The position numbers and the translations under genes were made by a program. 64,000 nucleotides of DNA, from assembly GCA_947585865.1 (NCBI GenBank), contig CANPXH010000001.1:1-64000 (forward strand), read 5' to 3'. Below, one piece after another: positions 44,582 to 54,236 of this stretch (within the stretch, counting starts at the first letter, position 1; every line of letters starts with the position of its first letter). Below the pieces are notes generated by a model. The model did no database searches, had not been told where the DNA came from, and saw only the letters and a program-made list of their open reading frames with translations. Origin of the DNA: an uncultured Clostridia bacterium (GTDB lineage Bacteria; Bacillota; Clostridia; Lachnospirales; CAG-274).

Positions 44582-46237
44582 CTATACGTTAAAACAGCTT
44601 CCTCCGATAAACTCTCTTATAAGGGAGTTGGGAGGTATGCTTTCAGAGCTTATATTGAGAAAGCTGTTGAGAAAATTAAGCAGTCTCTTTGCTTCGGGGT
44701 ATCCGCTTTCCGAATGATCTATGCTGAACAGCAGCGGTTCCGCATAGGTCTTGAGCACACCCAATTCATAAATAAGCGCTGAATTAAACATGGCATCCGC
44801 CTGTTCCTGATATGGGAATATGTTTTTATTTTCTCCTTCCAACACCTTGTGCCACATATCTATGGTGCTTTTGGCGCTAAAGCCTCTGTAATTGTTGTCT
44901 CTTACTATCCTTCTGAGAAGTCTTGTGTCGGTAGTTGATATTCTGCTGTGTTCATCTATATTTAGCTGAGTCAGAGCGCTGATGTATATTTTAAATTTAT
45001 CTTCCTTAGGTATCCTATGGGTAAGCTTTTCATTTATGCCATGGATGCCTTCTATGATAAGTATGCTGTCAGGCCCCATTTTTATAAGCTTTCCTTTAGG
45101 CTTGCCTTCACCTGTTATAAAGTCATATAAAGGAGTTTCTACAGCTTCGCCGCTCAAGAGCCTTAAAATATCATCATTAAAGCGCTCTACCTGTAAAGAA
45201 TCAAGGCACTCAAAATCCTGTTTGCCGTCTTCGCCCACAGGTATATCCGCTCTCGGCTTGTAATAATCATCCAATGATATTATGCTGGGGAAAAGCCCCA
45301 GTGCTTTAAGCTGAATACCCAGTCTGTTTGAAAATGTTGTTTTGCCCGATGATGACGGGCCTGCTATAAGAACTATTTTCTTGCCCCTTTTAAATATCTC
45401 ATCGGCGATATTTGCTATTTTCTTTTCCTGCAATGCTTCGGAAATAAGTATTATCTCCTTGAGCCTTCCGTCACATATAAGGTCATTAAGAGCGCCTGCC
45501 GAGGACACCTCCAATATTCTTGACCAATTTGTATACTCGGCATATATTTGTGTCAGCTTGGGATATGCTTTGTATTCATTTATATGCCCCTTCACGCTTC
45601 GGCTCTCGAATTGCAGCACAAATCCGTCACTGTGCATATGAAGATCAAATACCCTTATATAGCCTGTCTGCGGCACCATAGTGCCATACAGATAGTCGTA
45701 ATAATCATTCATTTTGTATATTGTGACATTAAGAGATTTTACGTATTTCAAAGCTTTTTTTCTGTGCTCAAGGCCATATTTATCAAATATTTCAATAGCC
45801 TCATTTATAGGCACGTTAAACTTTTCTATGGCATAATTCCTGTTTACGATATTTTGCATCTCCGCTTTAATATCCTGCAACAGCTTTTTAGTTATTTTAA
45901 CACCGCTGATATGGCAAAAGAAATTGTTATTTATTGTATGCTCGACCCATACCGCTTTGTTGTGGCCAACAATATTGGCTATAGCAGCGAGCATTATGAA
46001 TGCACAGCTTCTTTGATAAGTCCTGTTGCCAAATTCAGATGTGATATCCAAAAATTCAACCGTACAATCCTTATTGATAACATAGTTCAGATCTCTTTCT
46101 ATATTGTTGACCTTTGCCAAAAGTATTCTGCCGCTTTCCTCTCCCGCATAGCTTTTGCTAAGCTCCATAAGCGATGTGTGATCATCGGCCTGCATATAGC
46201 TGTCGTTGTTTATGATATGCACCTTGTAATGCTTCAT
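44582..46237 (-). CDS. Uridine kinase-like nucleoside kinase fused to a ThrRS-like N-terminal module
   Basis: 551 residues. The N-terminal half has a TGS-like segment (about 1-65) and a threonyl/alanyl-tRNA synthetase second-additional-domain-like region (about 70-230). The C-terminal half is a uridine-kinase P-loop domain with Walker A AGPSSSGKTTFS (about 292-303), DDYYKPR (about 322-328) and LIIEGIHGIN (about 390). This fusion is common in Clostridia and annotated as uridine kinase or nucleoside kinase; its substrate is not well established. Twelve bases after nif3, so the end of the dgt-dnaG-rpoD cluster. Confidence 0.88.
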   Translation of the reverse strand: MKHYKVHIINNDSYMQADDHTSLMELSKSYAGEESGRILLAKVNNIERDLNYVINKDCTVEFLDITSEFGNRTYQRSCAFIMLAAIANIVGHNKAVWVEHTINNNFFCHISGVKITKKLLQDIKAEMQNIVNRNYAIEKFNVPINEAIEIFDKYGLEHRKKALKYVKSLNVTIYKMNDYYDYLYGTMVPQTGYIRVFDLHMHSDGFVLQFESRSVKGHINEYKAYPKLTQIYAEYTNWSRILEVSSAGALNDLICDGRLKEIILISEALQEKKIANIADEIFKRGKKIVLIAGPSSSGKTTFSNRLGIQLKALGLFPSIISLDDYYKPRADIPVGEDGKQDFECLDSLQVERFNDDILRLLSGEAVETPLYDFITGEGKPKGKLIKMGPDSILIIEGIHGINEKLTHRIPKEDKFKIYISALTQLNIDEHSRISTTDTRLLRRIVRDNNYRGFSAKSTIDMWHKVLEGENKNIFPYQEQADAMFNSALIYELGVLKTYAEPLLFSIDHSESGYPEAKRLLNFLNSFLNISSESIPPNSLIREFIGGSCFNV

Positions 46238-46249
46238 ATATATCCCCCT

Positions 46250-47041
46250 TTATATTTTCATAAGTGTTTGACCGTTTATTTCAGACTCCATAACTTCTAC
46301 GGCGTCAAATTTATTTTTTATATACCTGCATATCTCAGGCACAACTATGACCTCTGTCAAATAATGAGTGCCGTCTATGATACACAAGCCCATATCTTCG
46401 GCATTCTGAGCATCGTGATATCCGATATCTCCGCTTATATATACATCACAGCCCTTTTCAACCGCCGCAAGGAGAAGATCGGTATCGCAGCCCTTTCCCG
46501 TGCAAAGCCCTACCTTTTTCACATTTCTGTTAAAATCTCCGTTTATGCTGAGGCTGTCGGCGCCAAGCCTTTCCTTTACAAATAATGCAAATTCTTTAAA
46601 GGTCATATCATTTTTTAAATATCCGACTTTACCTAAAAATCCGTTTTCTCCCACAGGAAGAAGACCCTCTGTGCTTTCAAGACCGAGAATTTTGGCGAGG
46701 GTTGTATTTGTGCCGCCTTCCGCTATATCCAAATTGGTGTGTGCGGAATATATTATCAAATCGTTTTTGACTGCCTTTGCTATTTTTTTTGCAATAGGCG
46801 TTTTGTAATCCATATTTTTAATGCCCTTGAATATAAACGGATGGTGGGTGATTATCATATCGGCTTTTTTATCTGTAGCCTCATTTATTACCTCATCACG
46901 ACAATCCAAAGCAACTATTATCCTGCTTACGCCTGCATTTTCATCTCCGACCATAAGTCCAACATTATCCCAATCCTCCGCAAGATATTTTGGTGCAAGC
47001 TTTTCTATGTGTTCGATTATATCCTTTGCTTTTACAGACAT
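46250..47041 (-). CDS. Nif3-like dinuclear metal centre protein
   Basis: 263 residues of the GTP cyclohydrolase 1 type 2/NIF3 family (YqfO). Metal ligands are visible in ITHHPFIFKG (about 60-69), YSAHTNLDIAEGG (about 96-108) and the C-terminal DGTHYLTE. Function is unsettled. It overlaps trmK by 10 bases, with its RBS GGAGG inside trmK, which is the usual gene pairing in Firmicutes. Confidence 0.92.
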   Translation of the reverse strand: MSVKAKDIIEHIEKLAPKYLAEDWDNVGLMVGDENAGVSRIIVALDCRDEVINEATDKKADMIITHHPFIFKGIKNMDYKTPIAKKIAKAVKNDLIIYSAHTNLDIAEGGTNTTLAKILGLESTEGLLPVGENGFLGKVGYLKNDMTFKEFALFVKERLGADSLSINGDFNRNVKKVGLCTGKGCDTDLLLAAVEKGCDVYISGDIGYHDAQNAEDMGLCIIDGTHYLTEVIVVPEICRYIKNKFDAVEVMESEINGQTLMKI

Positions 47042-47715
47042 TTTAATACCTCCTCGTAAAGCTCGGAAAGCTCGGTCAATTCCTTGTATTTTGCTTTTTC
47101 CGTCTTATTGCTTTTCTGCATATTTTCAAGTATATTCATTATTTTATACAGTTCCTCCTTGGCAAATTCCTTGAGCACAGGAGATCTTTTTTTTATAAGC
47201 GTTCTGCCAAAAAGATATTCAAGAGGAGTGTAGCTTTCGCTTCCCTTGACTGCATTTATTACGGTATAATACTTTCCCTTTTCTTTTATCATATTTTCAT
47301 CTGCTATCTTAAAGCCTACGGAATGTATGTACAGCCTTACCTTATCAATATCTCTTTGGGGCTGTAAAACAAGCTGAGATGCATTGTTGACAACGTTTGG
47401 ATTGCTTTGCAGTATATTTATTGCAAGAAGACCTCCCGTGCCCGCTATTACTATACAGTCTGTTTTGTCTCCTTCTGATATTACTTCAAGGCCGTTTCCG
47501 CATCTGACATCTATATATCTATCCATATTATGAAGGGCGATGTTGCGATATGCTTTATCACAGGAGCCTTTGCTTATATCTGCCGCAACAGCCCTTTCTA
47601 TAATATTGTTTTTAATAAGATATATGGGCAAATACCCATGATCAGTACCTATATCCGCCAGCATACGGCATTTATCCACCATTTGGCATACTGCTTTGAG
47701 TCTTTTTGAAAGCAT
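47032..47715 (-). CDS. trmK: tRNA (adenine(22)-N1)-methyltransferase
   Basis: 227-residue SAM-dependent methyltransferase. MLSKRLKAVCQMV, CRMLADIGTDHGYLPIYL (SAM-binding motif I), RCGNGLEVI and IAGTGGLLAINIL are family hallmarks. It methylates A22 in some tRNAs. The ATG is used; a GTG three codons earlier lies within the AAGGTGA site. It sits between rpoD and nif3 as in other Firmicutes. Confidence 0.92.
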   Translation of the reverse strand: MLSKRLKAVCQMVDKCRMLADIGTDHGYLPIYLIKNNIIERAVAADISKGSCDKAYRNIALHNMDRYIDVRCGNGLEVISEGDKTDCIVIAGTGGLLAINILQSNPNVVNNASQLVLQPQRDIDKVRLYIHSVGFKIADENMIKEKGKYYTVINAVKGSESYTPLEYLFGRTLIKKRSPVLKEFAKEELYKIMNILENMQKSNKTEKAKYKELTELSELYEEVLKCL

Positions 47716-47729
47716 ATATATCACCTTAA

Positions 47730-47758
47730 AAATATAAGGCTGTCGATGACAGCCTTAT
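47730..47758 (-). terminator. Perfect 11-bp hairpin after rpoD
   Basis: ATAAGGCTGTC (47734-47744) pairs perfectly with 47748-47758; on the minus strand it is followed by ATTTTTAAGG. It lies 8 bases after the rpoD stop and just before the trmK RBS, so it may reduce read-through into trmK-nif3. Confidence 0.75.
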
Positions 47759-47766
47759 AAAATATT

Positions 47767-48855
47767 TTATAAATAATCCTTAAGCTTTTTGCTTCTGCTG
47801 GGATGTCTCAGCTTTCTTAAAGCCTTAGCCTCGATCTGTCTTATTCTTTCTCTTGTTACCTCAAACTGTGAGCCGACCTCTTCAAGAGTCCTGGCTTTGC
47901 CGTCTTTAAGGCCAAATCTCAGCTTGAGCACTTCTCTTTCCCTTTCCGTAAGGGTATCCAATACCTGATCGAGCTGTGTCTTAAGGAGCGAAAAAGCCGC
48001 TGCATCTGCAGGAGCAGGTATATCCTCATCGGGTATGAAATCACCTAAATGACTGTCTTCCTCTTCACCTATAGGAGTTTCCAAAGAAACAGGCTCTTGA
48101 GCGATCTTTCTTATTTCTCTTACCTTTTCCACAGGCATTTGCATTTCTCTTGCAAGCTCGTCATCGGTAGGCTCTCTGCCCTTTTCCTGCAAAAGCTGTC
48201 TTGAAACTCTTATGATCTTATTTATATTTTCGACCATATGGACAGGGATCCTTATTGTTCTTGCCTGATCTGCTATGGCTCTGGTTATAGCCTGTCTTAT
48301 CCACCAAGTGGCATATGTGCTGAACTTAAAGCCCTTTCTGTAGTCGAATTTCTCTACAGCCTTTATAAGACCTAAGTTGCCTTCTTGTATAAGATCAAGG
48401 AAAAGCATACCTCTTCCCACATATTTTTTTGCAATGCTCACAACAAGACGAAGATTGGCCTCAGCAAGTCTCCTCTTGGCGTCCTCATCGCCCTGCTCTA
48501 TTTTTTCCGCAAGCTCGATCTCTTCCTCAGCGGAAAGAAGAGGCACATTACCTATTTCCTTAAGATACATACGAACATGGTCGTCAATATTTATATTGTT
48601 ATCTGAAACAGACAGATCAAGCTCTCTGTCTTCGTTCTCATCATCGTCATCCTCTTCAAGAGGAACCGTACCTATAACATCTATCCCCTGCTGCTCCAAA
48701 TATTCATATACTTTGTCGATCTGATCAGGGTCTAAATCTATATTAGACAGACTATCCATAATTACGCTGTAATCCAAAATATTTTTGTTTTTCTTGGCGA
48801 TAGCAATGAGTTCCTTCATTTTACTGGTAAAAGTAACGTCATCTATGGATTTCAT
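47767..48855 (-). CDS. rpoD: Primary sigma factor SigA
   Basis: Housekeeping RNA polymerase sigma factor of 362 residues. Regions 1.2 to 4.2 are complete: [21 protein letters not shown] (1.2), [27 protein letters not shown] (2.1-2.2), [33 protein letters not shown] (2.3-2.4), and the C-terminal helix-turn-helix [30 protein letters not shown] (4.2). An acidic stretch near residue 70 is typical. Follows dnaG by about 30 bases. Confidence 0.97.
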   Translation of the reverse strand: MKSIDDVTFTSKMKELIAIAKKNKNILDYSVIMDSLSNIDLDPDQIDKVYEYLEQQGIDVIGTVPLEEDDDDENEDRELDLSVSDNNINIDDHVRMYLKEIGNVPLLSAEEEIELAEKIEQGDEDAKRRLAEANLRLVVSIAKKYVGRGMLFLDLIQEGNLGLIKAVEKFDYRKGFKFSTYATWWIRQAITRAIADQARTIRIPVHMVENINKIIRVSRQLLQEKGREPTDDELAREMQMPVEKVREIRKIAQEPVSLETPIGEEEDSHLGDFIPDEDIPAPADAAAFSLLKTQLDQVLDTLTEREREVLKLRFGLKDGKARTLEEVGSQFEVTRERIRQIEAKALRKLRHPSRSKKLKDYL

Positions 48856-48886
48856 TTATACCCTTCCTTTCTCACTTGTAAATATT

Positions 48887-50635
48887 TTAACCATCAGCAA
48901 ATGATATATACAAATTGTTTACTTTTCTTTTATTTTCAATAAGCTGTGAAAGATTTGGATTGGTGTAATCATCGCTGATAAGCTTATCGTAGTAAGCCGA
49001 TTTTATAGCCTTGACAATATCATTTACAGCCTTGACTACCTCATCCTGATCAAATTTTACCCTCTTTACGAATATGGCCGTAAATTTCCTTTGTTCATCG
49101 GGAGTTTCGATACATCCCAAAACCGTGCCCGAATTTACTTCCTTATTGCTTTTATAAAGAGAATATATTGTCTCCATTATTTTTATGTAAAAGGGATCCA
49201 AAAGTTCCTTTGGCTCCAAATATCGGCTGATAACATCATAATATCTCTTATCCGCCATAACAATATTTATTATATCTTCTCTTGCTCCGTCGATCCCTTT
49301 TTTATTGCTGCTTTTTCGTATGCCGGTATTGCTGACATTTGTTATGCCGTTGTTAAGCTTGTTTATCTCGCTTTGGATAGCAGACAGATCGATCCCCGTA
49401 ATTCGTGATACTTCTTTAAGATAAGCGTCTGCTTCTATGCTGCTGCTTACCTCCGACATAAGCTTGGCAATATCTTTTGAAAAATCTATTCTTTCTTCCA
49501 AAACATCAAGATCATATTGCTTTTGTATCTGCTCTGCTCTGAATAATATATGGCTCTTTGCATTGTTCAAAAGCTCGCCAAAGGCAGCCGCACCGAATTT
49601 TTTTATAAATTCATCGGGATCCTTTGCATCAGTGACCTGAAGCACCTTTACTTTAAGGCCTGCTCCCGTAAGCACGGGAATGGCACGAAGCACAGCCTTA
49701 ACGCCTGCCTCATCACTGTCAAAAAGAAGTATTACGCTGTCGGCATATGCCTTCATCACTCTTGAATGATTTTCATTAAAAGCTGTGCCTAGAGATGCGA
49801 CTACATTTTTGAATCCCGCTTGATATATTGCAATGGCATCCATATATCCTTCCACAAGTATGAGCTCTCTTTTTTTCGCCTGCTTGGCCAAATTTAGATT
49901 GTAAAGATTCTTGCTTTTGTTAAATATATCGGTCTCCGGAGAATTAAGGTATTTAGGTTGTCCGTCTCCCAGTATCCTTCCTCCGAATCCTATTATATTG
50001 CCGTATACGTCTATTATGGGAAACATCAGTCTGTTAAAAAACTTATCATAAAATGCACCGTCAGCTTTTTTATATGAAAGTCCGCTTTTAATTATTGTAT
50101 CGTCATCAAAGCCTTCTTCCCTGAGCTTGTTATATAAAGCCCCCTTGGCTATGGGGGAATATCCCAGTCCGAATTTGCGTCTCGCTCCGAGAGTTACTTC
50201 TCTTTTATCAAGATACTCTGTGGCATTTTTACCTTCATCGCTCATAAGACAGTCGTAATAGAAGCGAGCTGCGATCTTATGTATATTATAGAGCTTTTGC
50301 TTAAGCTCCTTTTTTTGCTGTGCATCCCTTGAAAAGCTGACCTCTGGCAATGTATAATTGATTCTGTCCGCAAGGAATTTCAAGGCATCAACAAAGCTGA
50401 GATTTTCCCGCTCCATTATAAAGCCTATAACATTTCCTCCGGCACCGCAGCCAAAGCAATGATAATACTGTCCGTCTTGATGCACATGAAATGACGGTGT
50501 TTTTTCGTTATGGAAAGGACAAAGCCCCACATAAGAGCTTCCGCTTCTTCTCAGCTTGACATATTCGCCTACTACATCCACGATATCGTTGCCCGAACGT
50601 ATATCCTCTATAACATCGTCTGAATAGTAGCTCAT
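48887..50635 (-). CDS. dnaG: DNA primase
   Basis: Synthesises RNA primers at the replication fork. The 582 residues start with the CHC2 zinc finger (CPFHNEKTPSFH with CFGCGAGG, about 39-66), then the catalytic core with TOPRIM acidic motifs (LILVEGYMDAIAI about 255, LLFDSDEAG about 305), and a helical helicase-binding C-terminus. Ribosome binding site AAGGAGG. Confidence 0.97.
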   Translation of the reverse strand: MSYYSDDVIEDIRSGNDIVDVVGEYVKLRRSGSSYVGLCPFHNEKTPSFHVHQDGQYYHCFGCGAGGNVIGFIMERENLSFVDALKFLADRINYTLPEVSFSRDAQQKKELKQKLYNIHKIAARFYYDCLMSDEGKNATEYLDKREVTLGARRKFGLGYSPIAKGALYNKLREEGFDDDTIIKSGLSYKKADGAFYDKFFNRLMFPIIDVYGNIIGFGGRILGDGQPKYLNSPETDIFNKSKNLYNLNLAKQAKKRELILVEGYMDAIAIYQAGFKNVVASLGTAFNENHSRVMKAYADSVILLFDSDEAGVKAVLRAIPVLTGAGLKVKVLQVTDAKDPDEFIKKFGAAAFGELLNNAKSHILFRAEQIQKQYDLDVLEERIDFSKDIAKLMSEVSSSIEADAYLKEVSRITGIDLSAIQSEINKLNNGITNVSNTGIRKSSNKKGIDGAREDIINIVMADKRYYDVISRYLEPKELLDPFYIKIMETIYSLYKSNKEVNSGTVLGCIETPDEQRKFTAIFVKRVKFDQDEVVKAVNDIVKAIKSAYYDKLISDDYTNPNLSQLIENKRKVNNLYISFADG

Positions 50636-50706
50636 ATGTCACTCCCTCCTTGTAATATCAACTCCGATATATTTTAATATTCGACATTTATATGAAATAT
50701 CCTTTT

Positions 50707-51720
50707 TTAAATATATTTTTTTAATTTATCTCCCAAGGCATCTCTTGTCTTTACGGCGTACCTGTCTGTCATTCCCGCTATGTAATCGGCAACTATCCTT
50801 TCTTCCGTTTCGGCGCCTTTTCTGTTTTTGTACATAGCCTTGAATTCTTCCGGCAATTCATCAAAATTATCGACATAATAGCTGAAAAGTATACTTAGAA
50901 ATCTGCTGTATTCCTTTCTTTCGGTATTGAGCTTTCCCGAATTGTATACGTTTTCAAACATATATCCTCTCAGGTTATACATAGATGTGCGCACTTCTTT
51001 GGTCATTCTTATGTCGTTTACATCCATGCTGTTTTTGATTATATCCCTTATCAGGAAATCAATTCTCTCCTTTGAATTTTTGCCAAGCATTTTTACACAT
51101 TCCTGCGGCAGATCGTTATCCGTGATGATCCTCGCTCTTATGGCATCGTCAATGTCGTGATTGATATATGCTATCTTATCCGATAGCTGAACTATTTTTC
51201 CTTCCAGTGTTTTGGGGGAGCCGGCGCCTCTGTGATTTAAAATACCGTCAAGAACTTCCCTTGTAAGGTTAAGCCCTTTGCCGTCTTTTTCGACTCTTTC
51301 CACAACTCTTACGCTTTGCACATTGTGTTCAAAACCGCCCGGCATTACTCTGTTAAGATCCTCTTCCCCAAGGTGTCCGAAGGGAGTATGTCCAAGATCG
51401 TGACCCAAAGCAATAGCCTCTGTAAGATCCTCGTTAAGCTTCAATGCCGTTGCTAATGTCCTTGCTATTTGAGATACCTCAAGGGTATGGGTAAGTCTAG
51501 TCCTGTAGTGATCGCCTTCCGGGGATATAAAAGCCTGTGTTTTATGCATAAGTCGTCTGAAGGCTTTTGAATGTATTATCCTGTCTCTGTCTCTTTGGTA
51601 GCACGTTCTTATGTCGCATGGCTCTTCATGTCTTATTCTGCCCTTGCTTTCCCTGCTCTTTGAGGCATAGGGGCTGAGTATTCTTTCTTCCGTTTCCTCA
51701 TTCCGTTCTCTTATTGTCAT
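50707..51720 (-). CDS. dgt: HD-domain deoxyguanosinetriphosphate triphosphohydrolase-like protein
   Basis: 337 residues; the HD metal site is HTLEVSQIARTLA (first His) and ALGHDLGHTPFGHLGE (His-Asp pair), with RDRDRIIHSKAFRRLMHKTQ near the N-terminus. Family members hydrolyse dGTP or other dNTPs to nucleoside plus triphosphate. First gene of the dgt-dnaG-rpoD cluster, a conserved arrangement in Clostridia. Confidence 0.92.
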   Translation of the reverse strand: MTIRERNEETEERILSPYASKSRESKGRIRHEEPCDIRTCYQRDRDRIIHSKAFRRLMHKTQAFISPEGDHYRTRLTHTLEVSQIARTLATALKLNEDLTEAIALGHDLGHTPFGHLGEEDLNRVMPGGFEHNVQSVRVVERVEKDGKGLNLTREVLDGILNHRGAGSPKTLEGKIVQLSDKIAYINHDIDDAIRARIITDNDLPQECVKMLGKNSKERIDFLIRDIIKNSMDVNDIRMTKEVRTSMYNLRGYMFENVYNSGKLNTERKEYSRFLSILFSYYVDNFDELPEEFKAMYKNRKGAETEERIVADYIAGMTDRYAVKTRDALGDKLKKYI

Positions 51721-51783
51721 AAAATCACCTCTATTATTTATATTTTCTCTTTTACGCCAAAATCCTTTTTTTAGCGCAAAACA

Positions 51784-51812
51784 AAAGGCGGCCGAATATC
51801 AGCCGCCGAAAA
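51784..51812 (-). terminator. Terminator of mntP overlapping its stop codon
   Basis: GGCGGC (51788-51793) pairs with GCCGCC (51802-51807) around the stop codon; a T-rich segment follows on the minus strand. Confidence 0.75.
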
Positions 51813-52377
51813 ATAAATGCTCTATTAAAATTTTAAGACCTATTATTATAAGTACGCAGCCTCCTATCCTTGCAGCATAGGACTGAAAAACGCCGCTTAT
51901 CTTTTTGCCAAGCATAACGCCTATATAGGATATAACAAAGGCAACTATGCCTATTACAAAACAGGAGAACCAAATATCGGTATCCTCCATAAGCGCAAGC
52001 GTGACTCCTACTGCAAGAGCATCAATGCTCGTAGCTATGGCAAGCGCCGTAAGATTGCTTACAGACATTATTTTACTTTCTGTCTGCTCTGTGGAAACTT
52101 CTTCGGTATCGAAGCTGTCCTTTATCATGCCGCCGCCTATTATCGCAAGGAGTATGAATGCTATCCAATGGTCGAAGCTTACTATGTAATGAGAAAATCG
52201 GCTTGCAAGAGCATAGCCTATAAGAGGCATTACAAACTGAAATGCACCAAAAAAGCTGCCGAACACAACAGCGTGCCTTATCTTTATCTTTGGCAGCATA
52301 AGTCCGTTGGATACAGACACCGCAAAGGCGTCCATAGCAAGACTTACCGCCACAAAAAACAATTCTATAAAACTCAT
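51799..52377 (-). CDS. mntP: Manganese efflux pump MntP
   Basis: 192 residues with six TM segments and the two conserved acidic membrane motifs MDAFAVSVSNGL (about 16-27) and SIDALAVGVTLAL (about 118-130). MntP exports Mn2+. Ribosome binding site is GGAGG. I found no yybP-ykoY manganese riboswitch in the 124-base upstream gap, which is unusual for this family. Confidence 0.93.
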   Translation of the reverse strand: MSFIELFFVAVSLAMDAFAVSVSNGLMLPKIKIRHAVVFGSFFGAFQFVMPLIGYALASRFSHYIVSFDHWIAFILLAIIGGGMIKDSFDTEEVSTEQTESKIMSVSNLTALAIATSIDALAVGVTLALMEDTDIWFSCFVIGIVAFVISYIGVMLGKKISGVFQSYAARIGGCVLIIIGLKILIEHLFFGG

Positions 52378-52403
52378 TGTCTTCCTCCAAAAGCTTTTTC
52401 TAA

Positions 52404-52432
52404 ATGATAACTCATATTCATATTGCTGTCAA
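52404..52432 (-). promoter_or_regulatory. Sigma-A promoter of mntP
   Basis: On the minus strand TTGACA (52427-52432), 17 bases, then TATCAT (52404-52409). Confidence 0.78.
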
Positions 52433-52442
52433 TACATTTTTC

Positions 52443-52471
52443 TTGACAAAAGCTGCCGTAACAAGCATAAT
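52443..52471 (+). promoter_or_regulatory. Sigma-A promoter of the beta-helix gene
   Basis: TTGACA (52443-52448), 17 bases, then CATAAT (52466-52471). Divergent from the mntP promoter; the two -35 hexamers are only 10 bases apart, so binding to one may affect the other. Confidence 0.78.
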
Positions 52472-52501
52472 ATAATTAAAAAAACAAAAGGATCGTTTGA
52501 T

Positions 52502-54214
52502 ATGAAAAAATTTATTTTACCTCTTATTTTTATTATTTCAATAGGTATGTCGATATCTGCATATGGAGCTATGCCCAAAAACAAAATAGCCCTTTACGGC
52601 GATGAAAATTTTATACAAGAGATGCTCAAGGACAGCAATGATAACATTTCCCCCGATGCCTTATATGTTGCCGAAAACGGCCAAGACAAAAACAGCGGCA
52701 CTGCGGACAGTCCGCTTAAAACCATACAGGCAGCCTTGGATAAGGTAAAGCCGGGGCAAACGATATATGTAAGAAGCGGTACTTACAGCGGCATTAACTA
52801 TTTTAATTGTTCGGGAACGGAAAAGAATTACATAACGCTCAGGAATTATCCGGGAGAAAAACCCTTGCTCACAGCAAATAAGCAAGGCGCCATATTAAAT
52901 CTGAACGGCAGCAAATATATTAAAATAGAAGGCCTTGAGATAGGCAGATTATCTGCGCCGATAGCTCAAGGGATACTTTTGGATGCTGATGAAAACCATA
53001 TTATCATTAGAAATAACGATATACACGACCTTGTTACGACTATGCCCGGCGAAAACGATGACGGAGAAGCAAATGCAATTCTTTGCTACGGCGAGGGTAA
53101 AACAAAGGAAAGCTCCATAAACAATATCTGCATAGAAAATAACAATGTATACAACAACACTACAGGCTGGTGCGAATCTGTTTCCGTAACGGGAAATACG
53201 GAATATATCAATATAATAAACAACACTGTACATGACAATACGAACATAGGCATAGATTTTTACGGAAATGCGGGCTACTGCTCCGTTAAGGAACTGGATC
53301 AGCCCAGATATTGTGTGGCAGCGGGAAACACGATATACAATTCCGTATGTGATTATGCCGATTGTGCGGGGCTTTATGTTGACGGCGCAAGAGATATTAT
53401 ATTGGAGAACAATATTTCCCATAACAATATGTACGGTATTGAGATCGGCTCAGAGGAAGGAAAAGACAAGCCTCTTGTAAAAAATATAATCGTGCGAAAT
53501 AATCTTGTATATGGCAATCCTTCGGGAGGCATTGCTGTAGGCGGATACGATGCAGAAAATACAGGCGTGGTCACAGATACTAAAATATACAACAATACTA
53601 TCGTAAATAACGGCGAAGGAGAAAACGGCTGGAACGGAGAGCTTTGCTTTTCAAAATGCGATGGTATAGATGTGAGAAATAATATCATATACAAGGAAAG
53701 CAAAAAATACCCTATGATTGGCGGAGAGTTTGACGGCAATTTTGTTAAAAATGTTACCTTCAGCCACAATATATACTATAATCCTCTTGGCGCAGAAGAA
53801 ATATATTTTGAATTTATGGCAAATGAAACAGAGGGTATCGCTGCCTTCAATGCTTGGGCAGGCGGTAACGACACCTTCGGCAAGCCAAATTTTTATTCAG
53901 ACTACAGCCTTATAAAAGACTCATATGGTATAGATATGGGTGATATGTCTGTAAATGAATATACAGGCAAATACGATCTGGCAAATAATCCCAGAGTCAT
54001 CGGTACCATAGATGCAGGCGCCTTTGAATACCAAAGCACTTTAAAAGGTGATGTGGATAAGAACGGTACAGTTGATGTAAATGACGGCAAAATAATATTG
54101 CAGATAATAAGCGGTATCACAAAGGATCTTACGCCTTACGATACAAATGCAATAGACTATAACGGTGACGGCAAAGAAGATATTCTTGACCCTATAGATA
54201 TATTAAAAAAATGA
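52502..54214 (+). CDS. Secreted right-handed beta-helix protein with C-terminal dockerin
   Basis: 570 residues: signal peptide (about 1-23), a stretch DALYVAENGQDKNSGTADSPLKTIQAALDKVKPGQTIYVRSGTY (DUF1565/pectate-lyase-like start, about 50-95), then a ladder of Asn-rich beta-helix coils (NIICIENNNVYNNT, IINNTVHDNTNIGIDFYGN, LENNISHNNMYGIEIG). It ends in a type I dockerin (GDVDKNGTVDVNDGKIILQIISG and DYNGDGKEDILDPIDIL). The fold matches polysaccharide lyases of the PL9/PL1 kind and related pectin-acting enzymes; catalytic residues cannot be confirmed here. The ATG after GGATCG is used. Confidence 0.85.
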   Translation: MKKFILPLIFIISIGMSISAYGAMPKNKIALYGDENFIQEMLKDSNDNISPDALYVAENGQDKNSGTADSPLKTIQAALDKVKPGQTIYVRSGTYSGINYFNCSGTEKNYITLRNYPGEKPLLTANKQGAILNLNGSKYIKIEGLEIGRLSAPIAQGILLDADENHIIIRNNDIHDLVTTMPGENDDGEANAILCYGEGKTKESSINNICIENNNVYNNTTGWCESVSVTGNTEYINIINNTVHDNTNIGIDFYGNAGYCSVKELDQPRYCVAAGNTIYNSVCDYADCAGLYVDGARDIILENNISHNNMYGIEIGSEEGKDKPLVKNIIVRNNLVYGNPSGGIAVGGYDAENTGVVTDTKIYNNTIVNNGEGENGWNGELCFSKCDGIDVRNNIIYKESKKYPMIGGEFDGNFVKNVTFSHNIYYNPLGAEEIYFEFMANETEGIAAFNAWAGGNDTFGKPNFYSDYSLIKDSYGIDMGDMSVNEYTGKYDLANNPRVIGTIDAGAFEYQSTLKGDVDKNGTVDVNDGKIILQIISGITKDLTPYDTNAIDYNGDGKEDILDPIDILKK

Positions 54215-54236
54215 CCCGGTATAGGGTCATTTTTCT
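54211..54236. terminator. Bidirectional terminator containing both stop codons
   Basis: ATGACCC (54211-54217) pairs with GGGTCAT (54224-54230). The TGA of the beta-helix gene is in the left arm and the TGA of spoVAE in the right arm. T-runs flank it in both directions. Confidence 0.88.

Noticed and set aside
45548-46585. A 345-codon open frame on the plus strand
   Set aside because: Antisense to the nucleoside kinase and nif3 genes, with composition typical of a reverse-complement shadow (many Tyr, Cys and His).
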